From contig CAZWSO010000087.1 in NCBI GenBank assembly GCA_964636485.1, positions 1 to 10,152 of the forward strand: a DNA stretch of 10,152 nucleotides. The letters run 5' to 3'. The notes beneath the pieces were generated by a model. That model saw only the letters and a list, made by a program, of their open reading frames with translations, did not search any database and was not told the DNA's origin. The stretch is from CAYXRS01 sp964636485 (GTDB lineage Bacteria; Gemmatimonadota; Gemmatimonadetes; Gemmatimonadales; Gemmatimonadaceae). This document shows positions 1-5,078 of this stretch, piece after piece (within the stretch, counting starts at the first letter, position 1; every line of letters begins with the position of its first letter). The position numbers and the translations under genes were made by a program.

Positions 1-87
1 GCCTCGTTTCAGAGAGCTCCTCAGGAAGGCGCGCCTGAACTTCTGATCCGTCGTTTGGCCGCCGTTGTCATCTTCCAGGACGCGTAG

Positions 88-750
88 GTGGCAGAACTCG
101 AGCCTGAGGTGCGGTCGCTGCTTGAGGGCGCCTTCCTGCGTTACTCGGATCTCTTCGGAGGCCGACCACGCGACGCGACCGGCCTCCCCCTCGACTCGAT
201 TACCATTTCCCTGGTGTCGGCGCCGGTCGGCGAAGGCGACGCCATTCCGGGGGCCGTACGCATCGCCGTTGGCGAGCATCCTGTCTTCGGGTTCTACGAT
301 TGGCGTTTGACACTCCTGCACGAGACATTCCACCTCTGGAGCGCACACAGCTTCCGCTACGCCGGCGGAGCCGAGCAGTGGTTCAATGAGGGCATCACGG
401 AGTTTTATACGGCGCAGACTGCTGCCCGGCTTGGATTGCTCGAGCCCCTGCGCGCGGTGGGCATTGCCGCCACGGCGCTTGGGTTCTATGCGAGCGCGCC
501 TGGTCTCGGAACCCTCGCGCTTGTGGACGCTGCGGATACGCCGGCGTTGAAGTTCCAGAACTACTTTCTTGTCTATACCGGAGGCTGGATGGCTGGCCTT
601 GTCCTCGACCACGACATCCGCACCCGAACCGACGGGCAACGCAGCCTCGACGACCTGATGCGGCGTATGTATCAGCTATTTGACCACGAGCGCCGACTGT
701 TCGACACAGGTGTGAACCTGACAGCGCCTTGCGGCGCTGCAGGGCATTAG
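88..750 (+). CDS. Zinc metalloprotease domain protein, gluzincin type (HExxH-X18-E), possibly 5'-truncated
   Basis: The 220-residue product carries HETFH at residues 78-82 and, after exactly 18 residues, the Glu of WFNEG (E101), followed by ITEFYT. HExxH-X18-E is the zinc site of gluzincin peptidases: two His and the distal Glu bind zinc, and E79 is the general base. The HETFHLW and NEGITEFY wording recalls M61/M1-type aminopeptidases. The N-terminal beta domain of those families is absent, so this is essentially a catalytic domain. I see no signal peptide. The GTG start at 88 has a weak CAGGA upstream (76-80). The same frame is open from 1 to 84 and closed by TAG at 85-87 immediately before the GTG, so a longer gene broken by a nonsense codon is possible. 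The last residues (LTAPCGAAGH) are encoded by an attC-like hairpin, as is common in cassette genes. Metalloprotease call strong; exact family and start uncertain. Confidence 0.72.
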   Translation: MAELEPEVRSLLEGAFLRYSDLFGGRPRDATGLPLDSITISLVSAPVGEGDAIPGAVRIAVGEHPVFGFYDWRLTLLHETFHLWSAHSFRYAGGAEQWFNEGITEFYTAQTAARLGLLEPLRAVGIAATALGFYASAPGLGTLALVDAADTPALKFQNYFLVYTGGWMAGLVLDHDIRTRTDGQRSLDDLMRRMYQLFDHERRLFDTGVNLTAPCGAAGH

Positions 751-752
751 CC
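711..752 (+). repeat. Decayed attC-like site overlapping the end of the metalloprotease gene
   Basis: A hairpin arm ACCTGACAGCGCC (715-727) pairs with GGCGCTGCAGG (733-743), leaving one extra A on the left arm. ACCTGACAGCGC also matches the left arm of the attC at 3747-3812 (3764-3775). The right side runs into GCATTAGCC, which reads like a GCGTTAGGC core with GTT changed to ATT, and the outer arm present in the 66-nt sites is missing. The left core is not convincing (TGTGAAC, 711-717). I take this as the eroded attC of the first cassette. Confidence 0.45.
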
Positions 753-815
753 AGACAACGCCATGCGTCCCAGCGAATCTCAGCGAACTCGCCAGTTGCG
801 CGTAGGTCGTTGGGC
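753..815. repeat. Weak attC-like inverted repeat, orientation uncertain
   Basis: AGACAAC (753-759) and GTTGGGC (809-815, a perfect GTTRRRY) flank arms that pair in part: CAACG with CGTTG, and GCGAACT with AGTTGCGC around CGCC. The unpaired extra bases lie on the right arm in plus-strand reading. If this is a real attC it would therefore face the minus strand, downstream of the minus-strand gene pair. The two paired blocks are separated by an asymmetric loop, which is atypical, so confidence is low. Confidence 0.25.
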
Positions 816-848
816 CAGAGTGGTTCCTGCGCCACGAGCGAGCCGGCC

Positions 849-871
849 CCACCACGGAACCGCCGTGGTGG
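849..871. repeat. Perfect 9-bp stem-loop between convergent genes
   Basis: CCACCACGG (849-857) and CCGTGGTGG (863-871) form a perfect 9-bp stem with a 5-nt loop. It lies between the convergent ends of the metalloprotease gene (stop at 750) and the minus-strand gene ending at 982. Its location suits a bidirectional transcript end, but no T tract follows on either strand, so calling it a terminator is inference. The rest of 751-981 holds no gene I can support. Confidence 0.4.
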
Positions 872-981
872 CGGCAGCGCGCAGATCGATGAGCGAAGTG
901 CCGGGCCTGAATTCTGAGCGTGTCGCGCTCACCCCCGTACCTGCGCAGGCGCGACCGCTGATTCAATACCGAGCCGCTGCG

Positions 982-1479
982 CTAATGTGCATTGATGCGC
1001 GTGAGCCAAAACATCTCTCGCAGCCCGGCCGCCGGCCCGGGCAGGTCCAATTCCAGCACGAGCCGCTCACGATCGAGCACGACCACCCGCGCTCCGTGAT
1101 GTGGACAGAATCCGGGCCCAGGATCGCGCAGGCACGAAATAGCGCCGGTACCGGTCCACACGTAGCGTCCGGAGTCGGCATGGGCAGGCGCGGGCGACGC
1201 GGCTTGGAAGATTCGATGCGTATAGCGACCGTGGATGCCGTACTCCGTGACGATCCGCACCGCACCGCTCGCGAACTGCGCGTTGGCCTCCGAAATCATG
1301 CCGGTGTATCGAGCCAGCGCTGCCGCGGCGGAGTCGGACAGCTCTGAGGTGCCCGGCGCGACTCGCAGTGAATCGAGCCTCCAGACTCCGCCAAGCGTCG
1401 GGTTTTCGGCCGGCGTTTGCCCGACCGCGCGCGTTACCGCTGTTGTGGCGACCAAGGCGCCTAACAGCAGTGCGCGCAT
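982..1479 (-). CDS. Small secreted protein of unknown function
   Basis: The product has 165 residues. Residues 1-21 form a signal peptide: MRALL, a hydrophobic Ala/Val/Thr stretch, then AVGQ before TPAENP, with cleavage likely near the Gln. The mature part begins GGVWRLDSL, a lipocalin-like opening. It is rich in alternating polar and hydrophobic stretches (VRIVTEYGI, GRYVWTGTGAI, ARVVVLDRERLVLELDL) suggestive of a beta barrel or sheet. I recognise no catalytic motif. Two cysteines flank a Pro/Gly-rich loop (SCLRDPGPGFCPHHG) and could form a disulfide in the periplasm. The ATG shares one base with the stop of the upstream minus-strand gene (TGATG at 1481-1477) and has AGGAGG 7 nt upstream, so it is translationally coupled to the DUF1579-like lipoprotein. 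A heavy-atom or lipocalin-like function would be guesswork. Confidence 0.7.
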   Translation of the reverse strand: MRALLLGALVATTAVTRAVGQTPAENPTLGGVWRLDSLRVAPGTSELSDSAAAALARYTGMISEANAQFASGAVRIVTEYGIHGRYTHRIFQAASPAPAHADSGRYVWTGTGAISCLRDPGPGFCPHHGARVVVLDRERLVLELDLPGPAAGLREMFWLTRINAH

Positions 1480-2087
1480 CAGCGGATCCTCCTGTAGACC
1501 ACGCGTAAGGCGCGCCGCTCACTGCCTCCGGACTCCACCAGAAAACCCTCCTCAACGAACTCATTCGGGCTGGTCCAGAGGAAGACGGACCGATTCAGGG
1601 CGCCCGGCTGGCGGCCCGGGTGCGGCGGAGCTGGACCCGTGAGCTCGAGCATCATCAGCTCACCCGTGGGCCGAGCTTCCCCCGAGCCGGTGTACACCGC
1701 GATGCGCGTTTCGAAGCTGTTGACCCAGGAGGCGACGTACTCCTGCGCATTGAAATCATATCCGAGGACGAGGCGCGCCTGGAACGCGCGACCTATCACC
1801 GGCCCGCCCTCGTAGCACCCGAACACGAACCGGCCGTTCATGTCACGGGTGAACACGACCGTTCCGCGCGGCGTCTCCACCGGGCTGTTCGGCCCCGACT
1901 CGATGTGCCAGTCCGTGGACCAGGTTCCGATAAATGCGTCGAGCGCCCGGTGTTGCACGCCAGGAAGCTGTCGCCGACGCGCCTCTTCCACCGCGGGGTG
2001 CAGGGCCACGGACTCCCCCCGCGACGCCGGCGTGGCGCAGCCGACTATGATGAGACCGAATCCCGGCAGGAGCGGGCGAAGTGGCAT
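1479..2087 (-). CDS. DUF1579-like lipoprotein
   Basis: This 202-residue protein starts with a short lipoprotein signal: hydrophobic GFGLII then the lipobox IVGC, with the lipidated Cys at residue 17. The mature part (HRALDAFIGTWSTDW, then RFVFGCYEGG, VLGYDFNAQEYVASWVNS, LELTGPAPP and a closing RVVYRRIR) follows the pattern of the DUF1579 family: an opening 'GTW', a central 'LGYD...W' and a C-terminal 'YR'. DUF1579 proteins are small beta-rich proteins of unknown function, here probably anchored in the outer membrane. A good ribosome site (AGGAGG on the minus strand, near 2094-2099) precedes the ATG. It is the first gene of a two-gene minus-strand unit and is divergent from the PadR unit. It opposes the array direction, which is rare for cassette genes. 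Confidence 0.72.
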   Translation of the reverse strand: MPLRPLLPGFGLIIVGCATPASRGESVALHPAVEEARRRQLPGVQHRALDAFIGTWSTDWHIESGPNSPVETPRGTVVFTRDMNGRFVFGCYEGGPVIGRAFQARLVLGYDFNAQEYVASWVNSFETRIAVYTGSGEARPTGELMMLELTGPAPPHPGRQPGALNRSVFLWTSPNEFVEEGFLVESGGSERRALRVVYRRIR

Positions 2088-2125
2088 TCAAGTCCTCCTG
2101 TGGACGTCGGATCTGACCGGCAAGG

Positions 2126-2146
2126 ATATAACCGCGACAGATATAT
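2126..2146. promoter_or_regulatory. AT-rich inverted repeat in the divergent promoter region
   Basis: ATATA (2126-2130) and TATAT (2142-2146) are separated by 11 bp, in otherwise GC-rich DNA about 40 bp upstream of the minus-strand DUF1579 gene. The TTATAT read on the minus strand could serve as its -10 element, but the matching -35 is poor. It may be a promoter and/or regulator site for the minus-strand pair; this is inference. Confidence 0.3.
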
Positions 2147-2223
2147 TCTGCCTCGCGGGCTGACGTCAAGGGCGCGTTCGGCCCAGTCGGTCGGATCCCG
2201 ACCCGACTACGGCGATGGACCTG

Positions 2224-2253
2224 TTGCGGACGCGGGGGAGTCGCGTGTATACT
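2224..2253 (+). promoter_or_regulatory. Putative sigma70-type promoter of the PadR unit
   Basis: TTGCGG (2224-2229) and TATACT (2248-2253) are separated by 18 bp, close to the TTGACA/TATAAT consensus and standing out in GC-rich DNA. The predicted transcript start near 2260 lies downstream of the ATG codons at 2215 and 2254, so it favours translation from the GTG at 2296. Confidence 0.45.
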
Positions 2254-2273
2254 ATGACCGCAGTGGCTATACA
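2246..2273. promoter_or_regulatory. Putative PadR operator (TGTATA-N16-TATACA)
   Basis: TGTATA (2246-2251) and its exact reverse complement TATACA (2268-2273) lie 22 bp apart centre to centre, about two helical turns. The left half overlaps the -10 hexamer of the PadR promoter. PadR-family repressors are known to bind inverted repeats with TGTAT/ATACA-like half sites, often over their own promoter, so autoregulation is a reasonable inference. Confidence 0.4.
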
Positions 2274-2295
2274 AGTCAGAATTGGAGCACCCCTC

Positions 2296-2694
2296 GTGAA
2301 ACGAAGCGCCAGACGACGCCCCGACCAACGGCCAGCACCGGCGAGCGAGGCCGAGCACGCGCTGCCACTCTCCCCGGCGGTCTTTCACATCCTCCTGGTG
2401 CTCGCGGACGGGCACGCGCACGGCTACGCCATCATGCAGGAGGTCGAGCGCATGACAGAAGGCGCAGTGCAGCTCGGACCAGGCACGCTGTATCGCTCGC
2501 TCCAAAAGCTCGTGGTCGACGGGCTGATCGAGGAGCTCCCCATGGGCGTGGACGAAGGCGACGACGAGCGCCGACGCTACTACCGGCTCACGAGCCGCGG
2601 ACTGCGCATCGCGCGGGCCGAAGCGGAGCGCTTGCGCCGACTGGTCACGCTGGCGCGGCAGCGCGGGATCCTGCGAGCAGGCCGGTCGCCATGA
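2296..2694 (+). CDS. PadR-family transcriptional regulator
   Basis: The C-terminal 105 residues match the PadR winged-helix pattern: ILLVLADGHAHGYAIMQEV, then LGPGTLYRSLQKLVVDGLIEE (recognition helix and start of the wing), an acidic-basic wing hairpin (DEGDDERRRYYRLT), and SRGLRIARAEAERLRRLVTLA, the dimerisation helix. I chose GTG at 2296 because GGAG lies 8 nt upstream and the predicted promoter places the transcript start near 2260. In-frame ATGs at 2254 and 2215 would add a non-family extension. About 25 basic and Ala/Pro-rich residues precede the domain. The ATGA at 2691-2694 overlaps the following VOC gene, so PadR probably controls the operon it heads. PadR proteins are usually repressors that sense small toxic compounds; the ligand here is unknown. 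Confidence 0.88.
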   Translation: MKRSARRRPDQRPAPASEAEHALPLSPAVFHILLVLADGHAHGYAIMQEVERMTEGAVQLGPGTLYRSLQKLVVDGLIEELPMGVDEGDDERRRYYRLTSRGLRIARAEAERLRRLVTLARQRGILRAGRSP

Positions 2695-3164
2695 CCAAGC
2701 CGGCGCCGGTACCCGAAGAGTTTCGCACCATCACGCCGCATCTCGTGGTGCCGAGCGTGACAGAGGCCGTGTTGTTCTACCGCAAGGCGTTCGGCGCCGA
2801 GGAGCTTCTGCGGCACACAACTCCCGACGGCGTGCGGATCGTCCATTGCGAGATGCTCCTGGGGGATTCCCGCTTCTTCCTCGTGGACGAGAACCCGGAA
2901 TGGGGGAGCTATTCGCCGCTCAGCCTCGGCGGCACGCCAGTGACTCTTCATCTCTATGTGGCCGACGTGGATGTCGAGTTCGCCCGGGCGGTCGATGCAG
3001 GCGCCGCGATTGTGATGCCGCTCGCGGATCAGTTCTGGGGTGACCGCTACGGGATTCTCCGCGATCCGTTCGGTCACACTTGGTCGCTGGCGAGCCGCAT
3101 CGAGGATCTCTCGCCAGCGGAGATGCGGCGGCGCGCGGCACAGGCATTCGGGGAGCACCAATGA
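2691..3164 (+). CDS. PhnB-like VOC (glyoxalase/bleomycin-resistance fold) protein
   Basis: The 157-residue product has the two-module VOC pattern. The first module is TPHLVVPSVTEAVLFYRKAFGAEEL with GDSRFFLVDE; the second is TLHLYVADVDVEFARAVDAGA, then DQFWGDRYGILRDPFGHTWSLAS. The 'WGDRYG.L.DPFGH.W' ending is typical of PhnB-like members. H17 and the His of LHLYV are candidate metal ligands. VOC proteins include glyoxalases, dioxygenases, isomerases and drug-binding proteins, so substrate and reaction cannot be read from sequence. The start is fixed by ATGA overlap with the PadR gene, and the stop overlaps the next start in the same way (3161-3164). No signal peptide is visible, so it is cytoplasmic. 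The frame is open far upstream (to 1620), but that part is a shadow of the PadR and minus-strand genes. Confidence 0.87.
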   Translation: MTKPAPVPEEFRTITPHLVVPSVTEAVLFYRKAFGAEELLRHTTPDGVRIVHCEMLLGDSRFFLVDENPEWGSYSPLSLGGTPVTLHLYVADVDVEFARAVDAGAAIVMPLADQFWGDRYGILRDPFGHTWSLASRIEDLSPAEMRRRAAQAFGEHQ

Positions 3165-3661
3165 GCTCCAGCCGGTCGTACGAGGAGGGCGCGATCACGT
3201 TCTCAGCCCAGCTGGTTGCCGAGGGCGAAGGGGACGCGTGGACCTTTCTGTATCTCCCGCAGGACGCGAGCGCGGCGCTCGGCACCCGGGGGATTGTGGC
3301 GGTGAAAGGAACCATCAACGGCTACACGTTCCGCACGTCTGCTCAGCCTTCGGGCAAGGGCACGCACATGCTCACGGTGAACAAGCAGCTGCAGGCCGGA
3401 GCCGGCGCGAAGCCAGGAGACACGGTGAGGGTCGTGCTCGAGCTGGATACCGAGCGGCACCAGGTCGTCGTGCCCGTCGACCTTGCGCGCGCACTACGAA
3501 GCTCGATGGATGCAAGTCGAATGTGGGACCAAATTACCCCCCGTGCACGGGAGGAATGGATCGGATGGGTGGAGTCGGCGAAGAAGGAGGAGACGCGCGC
3601 CCGCCGAGTAGGTGCCGTTGTTGAACGACTGGCGGCCGGCAAGCGCCGTGTGCACGACTAA
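3161..3661 (+). CDS. DUF1905 / YdeI-OmdA-like two-domain protein
   Basis: This 166-residue protein has two parts. Residues about 12-95 (ITFSAQLV, WTFLYLP, ALGTRGIVAVKGTINGYTFRTS, KPGDTVRVVLELD) fit DUF1905, a small beta-barrel domain. Residues about 95-160 (PVDLARALRSSMDASRMWDQITPRAREEWIGWVESAKKEETRARRVG) fit the helical YdeI/OmdA 'bacteriocin-protection' domain. Such fusions are frequent in soil bacteria and sometimes found in mobile cassettes. Their biochemistry is not known; the family name comes from genetic links to bacteriocin or peptide sensitivity. ATG at 3161 overlaps the VOC stop (ATGA), which rules out the longer start at 3080. It closes the PadR-VOC-DUF1905 operon, 85 bp before the attC. 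Confidence 0.85.
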   Translation: MSSSRSYEEGAITFSAQLVAEGEGDAWTFLYLPQDASAALGTRGIVAVKGTINGYTFRTSAQPSGKGTHMLTVNKQLQAGAGAKPGDTVRVVLELDTERHQVVVPVDLARALRSSMDASRMWDQITPRAREEWIGWVESAKKEETRARRVGAVVERLAAGKRRVHD

Positions 3662-3746
3662 GCCGCGGCCGTAGTGCTGCGGAGTCAAATTGTCGGTTAT
3701 CGTGAAGAAGAGGAAGAAGGATAATCATAGTATGTGTATCCAAGCG

Positions 3747-3812
3747 GTCTAACCGGGCGTTGCACCTGACAGCGCGCTGCGCGCGCCGCAGGTGAACGCC
3801 ACGGCGTTAGGG
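3747..3812 (+). repeat. attC site (66 nt), intact cores
   Basis: The 5' core GTCTAAC (3747-3753) is a perfect RYYYAAC and the 3' core GTTAGGG (3806-3812) keeps GTT. Arms GGCGTTGCACCTG (3756-3768) and CAGGTGAACGCC (3789-3800) pair fully except for one extra G on the left, the extrahelical base that integrases use to recognise the bottom strand. The cut point is after G3806. It closes the PadR-VOC-DUF1905 block. Confidence 0.88.
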
Positions 3813-3829
3813 CGCATCAGGAGGGTCGC

Positions 3830-4204
3830 ATGCGAAACAGCAAACCTGGCGCGGTAATCTTCACCGGCGACAAGGAACGCCTGACTAGGTTCTACCAGGC
3901 CTTGACGGACCTGCCAATCCGCCTAAACGATGACAGCGTGACGGTGCTGGCTTCGGATCACTTTGAGCTCGTCATTCATGCACTTCCGGGCGAACCACCA
4001 GGACACGCTTCGGCTGCCCGTGAGGATGTTTACGTGAAACCGTTCTTCCCAGTGGCGTCGCTGACGGACGCCCGAAAGAAGGCGGAGTCTTTCAGCGGGA
4101 ATCTGCGGCCCGCGGACGAAGAATGGCAGGCGCGAGGATTCCGGGCATCTGAGGCCGTTGATCCCGACGGGAATGTCATCCAGTTCCGGGAAGATGCGTC
4201 CTAA
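3830..4204 (+). CDS. VOC-superfamily protein (glyoxalase/bleomycin-resistance fold), cassette-borne
   Basis: The 124-residue protein has the short single-chain VOC layout. A first beta-alpha unit (GAVIFTGDKERLTRFYQALTDLPI) and DHFELVIHALPG are followed by a second unit (VKPFFPVASLTDARKKAESFSG) and EAVDPDGNVIQFRE, the usual family ending in which the final Glu is often a metal ligand. VOC proteins are among the commonest products of environmental integron cassettes and may sequester or modify small toxic molecules; the ligand here is unknown. AGGAGGG (3819-3825) sits 4 nt upstream of ATG 3830, and the gene begins only 23 bp after the recombination point. The TAA stop lies inside the 5' core of the next attC. 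It is the textbook compact, promoterless cassette of this window (about 452 bp). Confidence 0.9.
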   Translation: MRNSKPGAVIFTGDKERLTRFYQALTDLPIRLNDDSVTVLASDHFELVIHALPGEPPGHASAAREDVYVKPFFPVASLTDARKKAESFSGNLRPADEEWQARGFRASEAVDPDGNVIQFREDAS

Positions 4205-4264
4205 CAGACCGACGAAGCTGCCGGTCGCCTGCGGCGCCGGCAGCTTATCGGCATGGCGTAATGC
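4199..4264 (+). repeat. attC site (66 nt), 3' core altered (GTAATGC)
   Basis: The 5' core is TCCTAAC (4199-4205) and the 3' core is GTAATGC (4258-4264), in which the conserved GTT has become GTA. Arms CCGACGAAGCTGCCGG (4209-4224) and CCGGCAGCTTATCGG (4238-4252) pair with a CG-to-T bulge, leaving one extra base on the left arm. The stop codon of the VOC gene lies within the 5' core. The changed TTRRRY belongs to the downstream (haem-binding) cassette, which may excise poorly. Confidence 0.82.
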
Positions 4265-4287
4265 GGACCATCATCGGGAGCGAGGTC

Positions 4288-4867
4288 ATGCCCCAGAGCA
4301 TTGATCGTCGGAAGTTCTTACAGGCCTGCGCTGCACAACCGGTGATCGGGCAATTCGTCGGCGTTCGCCATGAGCGGCCGTGGCGAATTGACGTCGTAGG
4401 CCCCAAAGGCCACATCTGGGCGGCGGGCGCTCGAATCCTCGAACCGATTCCACGCGAACGTTTCAGAGGACGCTTGGCCCGTCGTCGCAGATTGGGGCGC
4501 TCCTCGATCGATGGTGTGCCGACTGTCATTCCAACGACACCATTGGCCGTGGTACAGTCATGTCGCACCCGTGTCGTGGTTGATCGCTGACGACGTGAAC
4601 CACGGCCGGGTGCACCTCAACATGTCGGACTGGTCCCTGGCCACAGCCCACGAATGGCGGGTGCTTCTCGAGAGAATGTGCAAGCTTGCGAGAGACCGAA
4701 GCATGCCGCCACCGCGTTACGTTCGCATGCACCGATCGGCTCAGCTGTCAAGCGAGGACGTCGATCATCTCTGTGCATGGACGGACAGCGTCACCGCGGA
4801 GGCAGCCACCTATGGCGCAGGCGGCCAGGAGCAGAATCGTCCGAGGTCACACCTGTTCGCACGCTGA
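4288..4867 (+). pseudogene. Haem-binding domain (Haem_bd, CxxCH) protein gene, frameshifted
   Basis: Three frames together spell one known protein. Frame A (ATG 4288, GGGAG 7 nt upstream) gives RRKFLQACAAQPVIGQFVGV. Frame B gives RSNPRTDSTRTFQRTL, ALLDRWCADCHSNDT, including the haem-binding CADCH (4515-4529). Frame C gives WPWYSHVAPVSWLIADDVNHGR, HLNMSDW, MPPPRYVRMHRSAQLSSEDVDHLCAWTDS and stops at 4867. The order CxxCHSN-T-WPWYS-APVSWL-DVN-GR-HLN matches the Haem_bd family, small c-type haem proteins of the periplasm. The B-to-C switch lies at about 4539-4543, where a single missing base would restore T-x-W. The A-to-B junction (about 4370-4430) looks like an extra stretch of about 60 bp plus a frame change. 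Neither half alone would make a working protein. Sequencing error would explain one shift but not easily both. Confidence 0.72.
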
Positions 4868-4910
4868 TCGCCAAAGTATGCACCTGCGGGAAGACCGTGG
4901 CGGAGGCCAC

Positions 4911-5023
4911 GCATAACCAAGCAATTGCTGCTGCCGGCGCGCCTGTCGGAAGCGGCCGGCTCGCTGGGCTCGCCCGCAGCATTCATTTTGTTCGCGCCGC
5001 AGCAGAATTGCCGGGCGTTATGC
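4911..5023 (+). repeat. attC site (113 nt), long-loop type
   Basis: GCATAAC (4911-4917) and GTTATGC (5017-5023) are perfect reverse complements. Arms GCAATTGCTGCTGCCGGCG (4921-4939) and CGCCGCAGCAGAATTGC (4995-5011) pair fully except for one extra G and one extra C, both on the left arm, as expected for extrahelical bases. The 55-nt terminal segment between the arms makes it longer than the 66-nt sites. It closes the broken haem-binding cassette. Confidence 0.9.
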
Positions 5024-5078
5024 TGCCTGCGAGGCGGTCAGCCAGCTTCCTCCCTCAAGCTGCCGAGGAGATCTGTTG

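Noticed and set aside
3080..3160. An upstream start for the DUF1905 protein
   Set aside because: It overlaps the VOC gene by 85 bp and lacks a ribosome site. The ATGA-coupled ATG at 3161 begins at the family's usual position.
1620..3164. A 514-codon open frame on the plus strand that contains the PhnB-like VOC protein
   Set aside because: Only the last 157 codons (from ATG 2691) look like protein. The upstream part is Arg/Pro-rich, lies opposite the DUF1579 gene and overlaps PadR in another frame; it is open because of high GC.
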